Notes: generated from the letters alone by a model not told the origin. 58,069 nt of DNA from Microbacterium sp. MYb62 (GCF_002979475.1 NZ_PCOY01000024.1:1-58069), one strand, 5' to 3'; positions 26,854-35,980 are shown, counted from the stretch's first letter. Made by a program: numbers and translations.

Positions 26854-27342
26854 TCAGCGCGGCATCTGCGCCGCGAGGCGTGCGTCGGTCGAGATCTCGC
26901 GGCGCGTCCAGGCGAACAGGTGCCTGGCGTCGAAGGTGCGCGAGCAACGCGCGCACGACGTGGCCCTCGTCGGGCGGCGGTGCCGGTAGGTCACGTGGCC
27001 GGCGGGACAGCTGCCCACCCACGGGGCCAGCTCCACTGCCGTCTCGCCGTGATGCGTCGTTCCGCCGACGTAGCCCAGGTCGCGGGCGACGCGCTTCCAT
27101 GCCGGACCGTGCGCCGCGGCGTGCCCCGCGAGGGCGTGGGCGACCTCGTGCAGCAGCACCTGATGGATCTCGTCGTCGTCGAAGCGCGCGGCGAGGTAGC
27201 GCGACACCGTGATGCGCTTCTTCGTGTAGTCGCACTGCCCGGCCCGACGCTTGGCATGGTCGAAGCCGAAGGACCAGCTGTCATCGAGATGCAGCGTGAT
27301 CAGTGCTTCGCCCCAGACGCGCACACGGTCAAGTTCCGCCAT
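26854..27342 (-). CDS. SprT-like zinc metalloprotease domain protein
   Basis: The 162-aa protein has the zinc-protease motif HEVAHALAGH (HExxH) in its middle, with a downstream HGPAWKRVARDLGY that supplies the third ligand region, and a C-terminal zinc-ribbon-like part (CPAGH, then CARCSRTF). This is the SprT/Spartan layout. In eukaryotes the family degrades DNA-protein crosslinks; the bacterial role is not established. The start is supported by TAACCT on the minus strand (27354-27349), 6 nt upstream. Confidence 0.85.
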   Translation of the reverse strand: MAELDRVRVWGEALITLHLDDSWSFGFDHAKRRAGQCDYTKKRITVSRYLAARFDDDEIHQVLLHEVAHALAGHAAAHGPAWKRVARDLGYVGGTTHHGETAVELAPWVGSCPAGHVTYRHRRPTRATSCARCSRTFDARHLFAWTRREISTDARLAAQMPR

Positions 27343-27388
27343 GCGCTCAGGTTAAGGCATGCGACCGACATCGCGGTCGAAGGCGGGG

Positions 27389-27916
27389 TCAACCGGCGAC
27401 GAGCTGTGACGGACGACGGCGTTCGGCCGCCTCGATCGCCAGGAGTGCGGTCTCGAGTTCGCGGTCCTCCGCGCCGGATTCGCGCCGCAGGAACAGCGAC
27501 TGCTTGAAGCTGTCACGTGCGGTCTCGTAGTCCTCGGCGTCGTAGGCGTTCTTGCCGTGGTGCTGATAGGCGAAGGCCGCGATCGACAGCCATCGCTGCC
27601 CCTCGGCCTCGGTCGCGCACGTCGCGAGCTCCTGTTCGGCGGCCGCATGGGCACCGCGGAACTGCAGGATCGTCGCGTGCAGCACACGCGCACGCAGCAC
27701 ATCCTTGCGGGTGCCGGCCATCCGCGCCTGGCGCACCGTCTCGTCGGCCAGTGCGAGCGCCTCATCGAGCCTGCCGAGCACCTTCAGCAGCCACACGCGC
27801 TCCAGCAGGGCGGGCAGGCTGCGCTGCGACTCGATCTCCGCGAGACGCGCCGCGCATTCGTCGAGATCGACCACCTCGCGGAGGGTCTCCTGGTCGTATC
27901 CCCGGATGAAACTCAT
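27389..27916 (-). CDS. TPR-like helical repeat protein
   Basis: The 175-aa protein is made of paired helices with TPR-like spacing (for example LERVWLLKVLGRLDEALALADE and HHGKNAYDAEDYETARDSFKQS). TPR proteins usually serve as protein-interaction scaffolds. The ATG at 27916 is preceded by AAGGAGAG on the minus strand. Longer readings upstream have no support because they cross the downstream end of the spermidine-synthase-like gene in another frame. It belongs to a minus-strand run with the genes on either side. No specific partner can be named. Confidence 0.7.
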   Translation of the reverse strand: MSFIRGYDQETLREVVDLDECAARLAEIESQRSLPALLERVWLLKVLGRLDEALALADETVRQARMAGTRKDVLRARVLHATILQFRGAHAAAEQELATCATEAEGQRWLSIAAFAYQHHGKNAYDAEDYETARDSFKQSLFLRRESGAEDRELETALLAIEAAERRRPSQLVAG

Positions 27917-27996
27917 TGCTCTCCTTCCGCAGCGTCCCCATCCAGTGTGCCTTCCGTCTGCACGGTCGTGGGGGCGGCGCGCCCTGGTCGGCGCAT

Positions 27997-28043
27997 CCCC
28001 GTCGAGTGACACGCCGAAGGAATCGAGCCGGTCCTCGACGGGG
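27997..28043 (-). terminator. inverted repeat between the SpeE-like and TPR genes
   Basis: Perfect 10-bp arms CCCCGTCGAG (27997-28006) and CTCGACGGGG (28034-28043) with a 27-nt loop lie 38 bp past the SpeE-like stop. It could be a weak terminator or chance. The remaining 27917-28080 spacer shows nothing else recognisable. Confidence 0.35.
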
Positions 28044-28080
28044 CGTCCGCGGAGGGCCCAGGCGGCATCCGCCGGCGCGC

Positions 28081-28941
28081 TCAGCGCAGGAAGAGGGAGG
28101 CGTCGGGGCGCGGTGAGGCGACCGCGTCCGCGTCGGTCACGATCCGGGAGCCCTGGAGGAAGGCCTCCGCCTCGGCGCCCTGCGCGATCTTGGCGGGGTG
28201 GGGGCCTGCAGCCAGCATCCGAGGCAGCCATTCGGTCGGCAGGGGAGAGGCGGAAGCCGCGACGACGAGGTTCCCGAACCGGCGCCCCTTGAGCACCTGG
28301 GTGTCGGCGAGGATGCCGATCTCGGGGAGCACCTCCGCGATCGTCGCCGCCTGGCGACGGGCGAAGGCGAGACCGGGGCCGTCGGCGACGTTGACCAGCA
28401 GCACGCCTCCCGGACCGAGCAGCGTGGCGAGTTCGCGGTAGAACTCGACGCTGGTGAGGTGGGCCGGCGTCTGCGCGCCCGAATAGACGTCGGAGACGAC
28501 GAGGTCGCAGCTCGCGTGCAGCGCGCTGGGCAGCCGCTGGACACCTTCGCGCGCGTCCCCGATCCGGATGCGGATGGAGGCGCCCTTCGGCAGCGGCAGG
28601 TGCTCGCGCACCAGCTGGGCGAGCGGGGCTTCGAGCTCGATCACCTGCTGTCGCGAGCCGGGGCGGGTCGCCTCGATGTAGCGGGGGATGGTCAATGCGC
28701 CCGCACCGAGGTGCACGGCGGTCAGGGGGCCTGGCGCGAGCTGGTCGATCACCGCCCCCATGCGGACGATGTACTCGAAGTGCAGGTGGGTCGGGTCGTC
28801 GAGGTCGACGTGCGATTGCGGGGTGCCGTCGACGACGAGCTCGAAGCCGCTCGTGAACTCCGACGGCACGATGCTCGCGATGCCGCCGTGGTCCAGGCGG
28901 GCCTGGGGATGCTCGGTGTCTCGCGATCGCATCCGGCCCAT
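28081..28941 (-). CDS. spermidine synthase-like protein (SpeE-type Rossmann fold)
   Basis: The 286-aa protein resembles spermidine/spermine synthases, which transfer an aminopropyl group from decarboxylated SAM. It has the motif I region AVHLGAGALTIPRY, the acidic ELEAPLAQLV, the GDAREGV motif and the DVYSG motif in place of the catalytic DSSD/DSTD loop. That last difference suggests it may not make spermidine; many actinobacterial homologues are orphan methyltransferase-like proteins. The start is supported by TAGGCT on the minus strand (28953-28948), 6 nt upstream. Confidence 0.78.
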   Translation of the reverse strand: MGRMRSRDTEHPQARLDHGGIASIVPSEFTSGFELVVDGTPQSHVDLDDPTHLHFEYIVRMGAVIDQLAPGPLTAVHLGAGALTIPRYIEATRPGSRQQVIELEAPLAQLVREHLPLPKGASIRIRIGDAREGVQRLPSALHASCDLVVSDVYSGAQTPAHLTSVEFYRELATLLGPGGVLLVNVADGPGLAFARRQAATIAEVLPEIGILADTQVLKGRRFGNLVVAASASPLPTEWLPRMLAAGPHPAKIAQGAEAEAFLQGSRIVTDADAVASPRPDASLFLR

Positions 28942-28970
28942 GGCACGAGCCTACGCGCTGGCGGTGCGGC

Positions 28971-30242
28971 TCAGCGCTGCTTGCCGTTGGCGCAGGTCTC
29001 CTGGTCGACCGTCTGACCGGAGATGTTCGGGTCGAGCGTCGCACGCGGCGCCGGCGTCTCGGGTGTCGCCCCCTCGGTGGCGGGGGCATCGGTGGCCGGT
29101 GTCTCCACCTCGGTTCCCGGAGCGGGATCGACGAGCTCGACGCCGCCGTTGTTGGTGACGTCTCCCGTGAGCTGCACGGGTTGGCCTGCCGCCAGCGCCG
29201 TCCAGATGCTCTCCGCGGCGTCCCGGTCGGGGATCACGCGGTCGTCGTCGTCGGGGTCGGGGAACACGGGGTACTGCAGGAACACGAAGTCCGAGAACGG
29301 CACATCCTTGATCGAGAGGGCGAGCTGAGCGAGGCGGACGGGATTGCCCAGCTCCTGACTGGGATCGATGTTGTCGACGATCGTGTCGGCGAGGGCGAGC
29401 ACCTTGCCCGGATCGGAGAGCACCTCGTCGCTCATGATCTTCTTCACCAGCCGCGACATGTACTGCTGCTGGTTCGACACCCGCGCCATGTCGCTGCCGT
29501 CGCCGACACCGTGCCGTGTGCGGATGAACTGGAGCGCCTCGTAGCCCGAGACGGTGCGGGGTCCGGGTTCCCAGTCGATGGACGTGTGCTCGTCGCGGAT
29601 GCCGTTGCCGCCGATGCACACCTCGACGCCGCCGACCGCGTCGGTGATCTCCATCACACCGTCGAAGTCGATCTTCGCGGCGAAGGGGATCTCCACGCCG
29701 GTCAGCTCCGTGACCGTCTTCGCGACGCACGACATCCCGGCGCGCTGGAAGACCGAGTTGATCTGGCTCTTGGTCGTCTCCGAAGCGATCGAGCCGTCCT
29801 CTCTCGTGCACTCCGGGGTCGGGACCATCAGATCGCGTGGCAGGGAGACGACGGTGACGTTGCGCGGTTCCGCCGACACGTGCACCAGCAGATTCACGTC
29901 GTTCAGGATCCCGCCGTCGGTGTTCGTGCAGCGCGCACCGAGCAGCCCGGTCGAGACATCACCGCATTCGTCCGTCCCGATGATGAGCATGCTGAACTCG
30001 CCGGGGTAGGCGCCGATCGAGGGGGGTTCCACCTCGGGAGCGTCTTCGAGGGCGACGGCGCCGTCGTTGAAGCGGTTGAAGTAGTCGATCACGACGAACG
30101 CGGCGACCGCGATCGCGGCGACGAGCACGACGGCCACGGAGATGCCGGCGATCTTGAGGAACCCTCTGGCCGGTCCGGGTGTGGCGAGCGTCGCGTGGCG
30201 GGCGACCGTCGAACGATCCTTGTCAGGGGTGCGGCGAACCAT
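28971..30242 (-). CDS. LCP (LytR-CpsA-Psr) family cell-wall ligase
   Basis: LCP enzymes attach undecaprenyl-linked polymers such as teichoic acids, arabinogalactan or capsule to peptidoglycan outside the cell. The 423-aa protein has a cytoplasmic basic N-terminus, one membrane helix (about 28-52), and an LCP domain with the conserved acid in IGTDECGD, the SLPRDLMVP motif, the Arg-containing RTRHG and the SNQQQYMSRLVKKI segment. A Thr/Pro/Glu-rich linker and a short C-terminal tail follow. The start is supported by TAGGCT on the minus strand (30254-30249), 6 nt upstream. It is divergent from the sugar ABC operon. Confidence 0.92.
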   Translation of the reverse strand: MVRRTPDKDRSTVARHATLATPGPARGFLKIAGISVAVVLVAAIAVAAFVVIDYFNRFNDGAVALEDAPEVEPPSIGAYPGEFSMLIIGTDECGDVSTGLLGARCTNTDGGILNDVNLLVHVSAEPRNVTVVSLPRDLMVPTPECTREDGSIASETTKSQINSVFQRAGMSCVAKTVTELTGVEIPFAAKIDFDGVMEITDAVGGVEVCIGGNGIRDEHTSIDWEPGPRTVSGYEALQFIRTRHGVGDGSDMARVSNQQQYMSRLVKKIMSDEVLSDPGKVLALADTIVDNIDPSQELGNPVRLAQLALSIKDVPFSDFVFLQYPVFPDPDDDDRVIPDRDAAESIWTALAAGQPVQLTGDVTNNGGVELVDPAPGTEVETPATDAPATEGATPETPAPRATLDPNISGQTVDQETCANGKQR

Positions 30243-30300
30243 CCGGTGAGCCTACCTGCGGAAGTTGATGTTACGGCCGCATGACGATTGTGAGAGGAAC

Positions 30301-30329
30301 TTGCAGGGAATTAGTTAGTCGTGGATACT
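30301..30329 (+). promoter_or_regulatory. promoter of the amino-sugar ABC operon
   Basis: TTGCAG (30301-30306), a 17-nt spacer and GATACT (30324-30329) form a good sigma-70-type promoter, giving a leader of about 55 nt before the SD. GTTAG (30314-30318) and TTTTCCTAAC (30331-30340) flank the -10; the latter resembles an RpiR/MurR half-site, so repression by the operon's own RpiR protein is plausible but unproven. Confidence 0.55.
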
Positions 30330-30392
30330 TTTTCCTAACCCCCGGTGAGTACCCGATGCTTGCCAGGACTTTTCAAAGAGGAGATCCCCGCA

Positions 30393-31682
30393 ATGCACAA
30401 GCGCATTCTTCCGGCTGTGGCGCTCGGCGCCGTGGCCACGCTCGCCCTTGCCGGCTGCGCCGGCGGCGGCGACACCGCCTCCACCGACGGCGAGGGCCAG
30501 GAGCTCACCGTCTGGATCATGAAGGGCACCAACCCCGACGCCTCGGCCTTCTACGACAAGGTCTCCGAGGCCTTCGAGAAGGAGACCGGCGCGACGGTCA
30601 CCATCGAGGAGATCCAGTGGGCCGACGCCCACGACCGCTTCGTGACCTCCATCGCCGGTGGCACGACTCCCGACATCGCCGAGACCGGCACCACCTGGAC
30701 CGCGGAGTTCGCCGACGCCGGCGCGCTCCTCCCGCTCGACGAGTACGTCGATGCGGAGAAGGGTCTCCGCGACGACCTGGTCGAGGGCCTCGCCGTCGCC
30801 GGCACCTACGACGAAGAGCTCTACGGCATGCCGTGGTACGCCGGTGTCCGCTCGCTCGTCTACCGCGCCGACGTGTTCGAGGAGCTCGGACTCGAGGCCC
30901 CGAAGACGTGGGACGACATCGTCGCCGCTGGCGAGGCCATCAAGGCCGCCAAGCCCGACATGCTGCCCTTCCCCGTTCCGGGTGACGCCGAGTTCCAGGT
31001 CTACCCCTGGGTCTGGGGCGCCGGCGGCGAGGTCGCGACGCTCGACGGCAAGACCTGGACGAGCGAGCTCGACAGCACCGAGTCGCAGGCGGGCATCGAG
31101 TTCTACACGGGCCTGGCCACCGTGCACGGCTTCTCCTCCGCAGGTGCCACCACCTGGAAGGAGACCGACCTCCGTGACGCGTTCACGCAGGGCAACGTCG
31201 CCATGATGCTCTCCGGCTCCTGGACGCCGAAGTCGCTCATCGAGGCGAACCCCGACCTCGAGGGCAAGATCGGCGCTGCGGTCATCCCGGGCGAGGACGG
31301 CGGCATCGCTCCGTCCGTGCTCGGCGGATCGCACCTCTCGGTCTTCAACACGACCAAGAACGCCGACCTCGCATGGGAGTTCGTCAAGCTCATGAGCACC
31401 GGCGAGTTCGCCGAGCAGTGGTCGAACGAGACCGGCTACTTCCCGGGCGTCCAGTCCGCGATGGAAGAGGCCCTGGCCTCGACCGACCCGCTCGTCGCAC
31501 CGTTCGCCGAGCAGATGGTCGACGGCGGAGCATCCGTCCCGGTCACCCCGAACTTCGGCGCCGTGCAGGCGAAGAAGACGACCAACTCCATGATCCAGGC
31601 CATCCTCAGCGGGCAGAAGGACGTCGCGACCGCGACGAAGGACGCCGCTGCCGAGATGACCGATCTGCTCAACCAGAAGTAA
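30393..31682 (+). CDS. sugar ABC transporter substrate-binding lipoprotein
   Basis: The 429-aa protein has a signal peptide ending in the lipobox LALAGC (lipid-modified Cys22) and the family 1 solute-binding fold (SBP_bac_1): ELTVWIMKGTNPD at the start of the mature domain, TPDIAETGTTW, and LYGMPWYAGVRSLVYRAD. It should capture an oligosaccharide outside the membrane for the two permeases encoded next. The ATG at 30393 has AAGAGGAG at 9-nt spacing. The downstream GH3 hexosaminidase and RpiR genes suggest an N-acetyl amino-sugar oligomer as ligand; that is inference. The operon's ATPase is not encoded nearby, so a shared MsiK-type ATPase probably serves it. Confidence 0.92.
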   Translation: MHKRILPAVALGAVATLALAGCAGGGDTASTDGEGQELTVWIMKGTNPDASAFYDKVSEAFEKETGATVTIEEIQWADAHDRFVTSIAGGTTPDIAETGTTWTAEFADAGALLPLDEYVDAEKGLRDDLVEGLAVAGTYDEELYGMPWYAGVRSLVYRADVFEELGLEAPKTWDDIVAAGEAIKAAKPDMLPFPVPGDAEFQVYPWVWGAGGEVATLDGKTWTSELDSTESQAGIEFYTGLATVHGFSSAGATTWKETDLRDAFTQGNVAMMLSGSWTPKSLIEANPDLEGKIGAAVIPGEDGGIAPSVLGGSHLSVFNTTKNADLAWEFVKLMSTGEFAEQWSNETGYFPGVQSAMEEALASTDPLVAPFAEQMVDGGASVPVTPNFGAVQAKKTTNSMIQAILSGQKDVATATKDAAAEMTDLLNQK

Positions 31683-31697
31683 GGAAGCATTCCTTCC

Positions 31698-32672
31698 ATG
31701 TCGATGGTGCAAGCGCCACTGCCGGCCACGAAGGCGGAGTCCACCTCCGCCTCCGTGGCCGGCGGCCGGAAGCGACGCGGACTCTCGGTCGTCGCGGCCC
31801 GCCCCTGGCTCCTTCTCGCGCCCGGGCTGGCCATCCTCGCGGTGCTCATGCTCTGGCCGCTCATCCAGGTGTTCATCTACTCGCTGCAGGACTACGGTCT
31901 GCGCGAGATCAACACCGGGGAGAACAACTGGATCGGTCTCGACAACTACGTCGAGGCGCTCACCAATCCGACACTGTGGACGGTGGTGCTGCCCAACACG
32001 GTCGGCTTCGCCGCCGTGGCGGTCTTCGTCACCGTAGCGGTCGGCACACTCGTCGCCCTGCTGCTGGCACGCCTTGGTACCACCTGGCGCGTCATCGTCT
32101 CCAGCTGCATCATGGTCGCGTGGGCGATGCCCGCTGTGACCGGCACGTACGTCTGGACCTTCATCTTCGATGCCGACCGCGGCATCTTCAATGCCGTGCT
32201 GCGCGACCTCGGCCTCATGGACGACCCGGTCAACTGGTTCACGAACCAGTGGTCCTTCTATGCCATCGTGCTCCTCAACGTGGTGCACCACGGCTTCCCG
32301 TTCGTGGCGATCACGGTGCTCGCGGGCCTGCTCGGCGTCTCGAAGGAGATGCTCGAGGCCGCAGCCCTCGACGGAGCCGGCGCCTGGCGTCGGTTCTGGA
32401 AGATCATCTTCCCCACGCTCAAGCCCGTCTTCTCGGTCGTGATCATCCTCTCGACCATCTGGGACTTCAAGGTCTTCGCGCAGGTGTACCTGATGCCCGG
32501 CGGTGGCGGTGGCAATCGTCAGGTGCTGAACCTCGGCGTCTGGTCCTACGTGGAGTCCTTCGGCCAGAACCGCTACGGCTTCGGTGCGGCTCTCGCCGTG
32601 CTGCTCACCCTCGTCCTGATCGGCATCACGATCGTCTACATCCGCTCCCTCATGAAGGAGGACGAGCTGTGA
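31698..32672 (+). CDS. sugar ABC transporter permease (MalF-type)
   Basis: The 324-aa protein has six membrane helices and the cytoplasmic EAA loop that docks the ATPase (EMLEAAALDGAGAWRRFWKIIFPTLKP). A basic N-terminal tail and a first helix near residues 33-55 match MalF-class permeases of CUT1 transporters. It is 15 bp after the binding-protein gene and overlaps the next permease gene by GTGA coupling. It works as a heterodimer with that second permease. Confidence 0.92.
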   Translation: MSMVQAPLPATKAESTSASVAGGRKRRGLSVVAARPWLLLAPGLAILAVLMLWPLIQVFIYSLQDYGLREINTGENNWIGLDNYVEALTNPTLWTVVLPNTVGFAAVAVFVTVAVGTLVALLLARLGTTWRVIVSSCIMVAWAMPAVTGTYVWTFIFDADRGIFNAVLRDLGLMDDPVNWFTNQWSFYAIVLLNVVHHGFPFVAITVLAGLLGVSKEMLEAAALDGAGAWRRFWKIIFPTLKPVFSVVIILSTIWDFKVFAQVYLMPGGGGGNRQVLNLGVWSYVESFGQNRYGFGAALAVLLTLVLIGITIVYIRSLMKEDEL

Positions 32673-33502
32673 ACCCGCGCCCCAGGCTCCGCTCCCGCAT
32701 CGGAACCGGCATCGCGGTCGCCGCGGTCCTGATCTTCACGCTGTTCCCCGTGTACTGGATGGTCTCCAGCGCGTTCGACGGCAAGGCCTCCAGCGGTGGG
32801 CAGTCGCTGATCCCGCAGGAGTTCACGTGGGACAACTTCGCCTTCGTCCTCACCGACGGCGGCTTCGGCACCTACCTGCGCAACTCCGCGATCGTGGCCC
32901 TCGTGACGGTTCTCGTCAGCGCGCTCGTGTGTCTGCTCGCCGCGGTCGCGGTCGCGCGTTTCAAGTTCAAGTTCCGCACCACGATCCTGATGATGATCCT
33001 CATCGTGCAGATGGTGCCGCTCGAGGCGCTCGTGATCCCGCTGTTCCTCCAGGTCAAGAGCCTCGGCCTGCTCAACAGCATCCTGGGCCTGATGGTCGTC
33101 TACGTGGCCCTGTCGCTCGCCTTCGGTATCTGGATGCTGCGCGGCTTCGTCGCCGCCGTCCCGGTCGAGCTCGAAGAGGCCGCGTACATCGACGGCGCGA
33201 GCTGGTGGCGTATGTTCCGCTCGGTCCTGCTGCCGCTCGTCATGCCCGGCCTCGTCGCGACCAGCATCTTCAGCTTCATCACGGCGTGGAACGAGTTCAT
33301 CTTCGCGATGACGATCCTCGGCGCCCAGACCGACCAGTACACCGTCTCGATCGGTCTGAAGTCGTTCTTCGGTCTGCACTCCAACGACTGGGGCAGCATC
33401 ATGGCGGCATCGACCATCATCACCGTCCCGGTCATGATCTTCTTCGTGCTGGTGCAGCGCAAGCTCGCCTCCGGCATGGTGGCAGGAGCGGTGAAGGGAT
33501 GA
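32669..33502 (+). CDS. sugar ABC transporter permease (MalG-type)
   Basis: The 277-aa protein has six membrane helices, starting with a helix at about 12-32, and the EAA motif ELEEAAYIDGASWWRMFRSVLLP. The GTG at 32669 overlaps the stop of the first permease and is preceded by AAGGAGG at 7-8-nt spacing, so this start is favoured over the long open frame upstream. Its stop overlaps the GH3 ATG. It completes the membrane domain of a CUT1-type importer. Confidence 0.92.
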   Translation: MNPRPRLRSRIGTGIAVAAVLIFTLFPVYWMVSSAFDGKASSGGQSLIPQEFTWDNFAFVLTDGGFGTYLRNSAIVALVTVLVSALVCLLAAVAVARFKFKFRTTILMMILIVQMVPLEALVIPLFLQVKSLGLLNSILGLMVVYVALSLAFGIWMLRGFVAAVPVELEEAAYIDGASWWRMFRSVLLPLVMPGLVATSIFSFITAWNEFIFAMTILGAQTDQYTVSIGLKSFFGLHSNDWGSIMAASTIITVPVMIFFVLVQRKLASGMVAGAVKG

Positions 33503-35010
33503 CCGACGAGCTCGAACGCCTCGCGAACGGCGTGCTGTGGCCGGGCTTCTTCGGCACCGAGGCGCCGGAGTGGCTGCGCGACGAACTGCGCGACGGACTG
33601 GCCGGAGTCGTGTACTTCGGGCAGAACGTCGGTGAAGGACTGCCGGCCCTCAGTGCCGCGATCCTCGACGCGAACCCCGACGCCCTGATCGGGATCGACG
33701 AGGAGGGCGGCAGTGTCACCCGACTCGAGTCCGCCACCGGTTCGACCGTGCCGGGAGCCGCCCAGCTGGGGCTCCTCGATGACCTGGTCGCGACCGAGAA
33801 GACCGGGGCGGAGCTCGCCAGGCGCGTGCGCGCGGTCGGCGCCAACGTGGTGCTCGGTCCGGTCGCCGACGTCAACACCGCCCCCCGCAACCCGGTGATC
33901 GGCGTCCGCGCGTTCGGTGACGACGAGGCGCTCGTCTCCCGTCACGTGGTGGCGACCATCGACGGCATCCAGGATGCGGCTGTCGCAGCGTGCGTCAAGC
34001 ACTTCCCCGGTCATGGCGACACGCACATGGATTCGCACCACTCGCTCCCGGAGATCACACTCGACATCGAGGAATTCGAGCGCGTCCACCTGGAGCCGTT
34101 CCGCGCAGCGGTCGACGCCGGGGTGGATGCGGTCATGACCGCGCACATCGTGGTGCCCGCGTGGGGCGCGCAGCCTGCGACCCTCAACCCTCGCGTGCTC
34201 GGCATGCTGCGCGACTGGGGCTACGACGGCGTCATCATCACGGATGCCCTCGACATGGCGGCCATCCGCGAGACGGTCGGACTCGGCGGGGGAGCAGCTC
34301 TGGCACTCGCCGCCGGAGCAGACCTTCTCTGCATCGGGAACCCGACCAACCCGGGCGACGCCGCACTTCCCGATCAGGACGAGCAGGATTTCCACGCGGC
34401 GCGTGACGGGATCGTCGCGGCGCTGCGCGACGGGTCGCTGCCGCGGGAACGTGTCGAGGAGGCGGCACGACGCGTCGCGGCGCTCGCGGCCAAGCTGCGT
34501 GCTGTCGCCGACAGCGATCAGGAGCCGACCGACGACTTCGATGCCGCTGACATCGTGCGTCGCATGGTGACCGTCTCCGGCGAAGCCCCGGAAGCGGCCA
34601 CCGAGCTCGCCGTGATCGACGCGCGCCGCCGTTCGACGCTGGCCGTCGACAGTGCCGGCGCGTACGTCGCGAAAGCGCTCGCGGAGGACGGCCTGCGCGT
34701 GCGCCTCGACGTGGCATCCGCGCCGATGTCCGAACAGGACTGCGTGCTCGACGAGGTCGCCGCGGCTGCAGGAACGACGGTGCTGCTGATCGACAGGCCC
34801 GACACGGATGCGGCGCAGCGCGCTCTCGTCGAACGCGCAGCCGTGCGCGATCCGGGTGCCGTGGTCGTCAACGTCGGTCTTCCGACGACGACGCCGCTGC
34901 CGCTGCCGACCGTCGAGGTGGCCGCAGCCAGTAGGCTCGGTGCCCAGGTGGCGCGCGAAGCACTTCTGGGAGGTCTCTCCGTGTCGCAGAGGATGACCAG
35001 CGCCGGCTGA
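33499..35010 (+). CDS. GH3 family beta-N-acetylhexosaminidase (NagZ-like)
   Basis: The 503-aa enzyme has the GH3 NagZ signature KHFPGHGDTHMDSH (residues 167-180), whose Asp178 and His180 form the acid/base dyad typical of N-acetylglucosaminidases, and the nucleophile Asp249 in IITDALDMAAI. No signal peptide is present, so it acts in the cytoplasm, cleaving GlcNAc from imported oligosaccharides or muropeptide-type sugars. It is longer than NagZ of enteric bacteria (about 340 aa); the extra C-terminal ~150 residues look like a GH3 C-terminal-type domain. ATGA coupling with the permease gene ties it to import. Confidence 0.9.
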   Translation: MTDELERLANGVLWPGFFGTEAPEWLRDELRDGLAGVVYFGQNVGEGLPALSAAILDANPDALIGIDEEGGSVTRLESATGSTVPGAAQLGLLDDLVATEKTGAELARRVRAVGANVVLGPVADVNTAPRNPVIGVRAFGDDEALVSRHVVATIDGIQDAAVAACVKHFPGHGDTHMDSHHSLPEITLDIEEFERVHLEPFRAAVDAGVDAVMTAHIVVPAWGAQPATLNPRVLGMLRDWGYDGVIITDALDMAAIRETVGLGGGAALALAAGADLLCIGNPTNPGDAALPDQDEQDFHAARDGIVAALRDGSLPRERVEEAARRVAALAAKLRAVADSDQEPTDDFDAADIVRRMVTVSGEAPEAATELAVIDARRRSTLAVDSAGAYVAKALAEDGLRVRLDVASAPMSEQDCVLDEVAAAAGTTVLLIDRPDTDAAQRALVERAAVRDPGAVVVNVGLPTTTPLPLPTVEVAAASRLGAQVAREALLGGLSVSQRMTSAG

Positions 35011-35024
35011 GACAGGACCTCTCC

Positions 35025-35891
35025 ATGGACGATGACGTTCTCGCTCGGGTGCGACGCTCACTTCCCAAGGTGAGCGTCGCCGAGGCGCGCGTCGCAGAGA
35101 CGATCCTGGGCGACCCGACGCTCGTCGTCGACCTCGCGATCAACGATCTCGCCCAGCTCTGCCACACGTCGCTGTCGACGGTCGCCCGCTACGCCCAGGG
35201 GCTCGGATACAGCGGCTATCGGGAGCTCCGGGTCGCGGTCGCGCGCGCGATCACGCTCGCCCAGGCGCAGCAGGCGCGATTCGGGCTGGACACCACGGCG
35301 ATCGACCCGGACGACGGGCCGACGGCGATCGCCGCCAAGCTCGCCGCACAGGAGATCGACGCGATCGAGAAGACCGCACTCGCCATCGACGCCGTGGCGC
35401 TCGACCGGGTGGCCCGCGCGGTGGTCGACGCCCGGCACATCGACCTGTTCGGACAGGCCGCCTCATCGCTCACAGCGCAGGATCTGCAGTTGAAGCTGTC
35501 GCGCATCGGGTGCTCGGTCTCGCACTCGCCCGACCCGCACCTCGCGGTCACGACGGCATCGCTGCGGACGGCGGACGATGTGGCGATCGCGTTCTCCCAC
35601 GGCGGGGAGACCTCCGAGACGCTGCGTGCGCTCGAGGTCGCGCGCGATGCCGGGGCTCTGGCGGTCGCGGTCACCAGCGCCGGGGAGTCGCCGCTGGCGC
35701 TGGCGGCGGATGTCGTGCTGCTCACCCATGCGCACGAATCCCCGTTCCGGATGGCTGCGATGTCCAGTCGCATCGCCCAGCTCGCCCTCGTCGACGTGCT
35801 CTTCGTGCGTGTGGTGCAACACCGTGGCGAACCGGTCGCCGTCTCGCTCCAGCGGACGCACGACGCGGTGCCCACGCGCCGCCGCACCTGA
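35025..35891 (+). CDS. RpiR/MurR family transcriptional regulator
   Basis: The 288-aa protein has an N-terminal RpiR HTH (about 1-80; CHTSLSTVARYAQGLGYSGYRELR) and a SIS sugar-phosphate-binding domain (about 120-255; GQAASSLTAQDLQLKL, then FSHGGETSETL). RpiR/MurR members sense phosphosugars such as MurNAc-6-P or GlcNAc-6-P. It is the last gene of the ABC-GH3 operon, 14 bp after GH3, and probably regulates it in response to the imported sugar's phosphate. Confidence 0.92.
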   Translation: MDDDVLARVRRSLPKVSVAEARVAETILGDPTLVVDLAINDLAQLCHTSLSTVARYAQGLGYSGYRELRVAVARAITLAQAQQARFGLDTTAIDPDDGPTAIAAKLAAQEIDAIEKTALAIDAVALDRVARAVVDARHIDLFGQAASSLTAQDLQLKLSRIGCSVSHSPDPHLAVTTASLRTADDVAIAFSHGGETSETLRALEVARDAGALAVAVTSAGESPLALAADVVLLTHAHESPFRMAAMSSRIAQLALVDVLFVRVVQHRGEPVAVSLQRTHDAVPTRRRT

Positions 35892-35980
35892 CGCCGGGGC
35901 GGAGCTCTTCCTGTTGTCGGGCGGGATGCGCGCGCACGCGATCCTCCCCGCGGCGAGTTCTCCGCCCGGGGCGATGTGCC

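Noticed and set aside
27917..29089. upstream extension of the TPR-like gene
   Set aside because: It runs through the SpeE-like gene in another frame; an SD is present just before ATG 27916.
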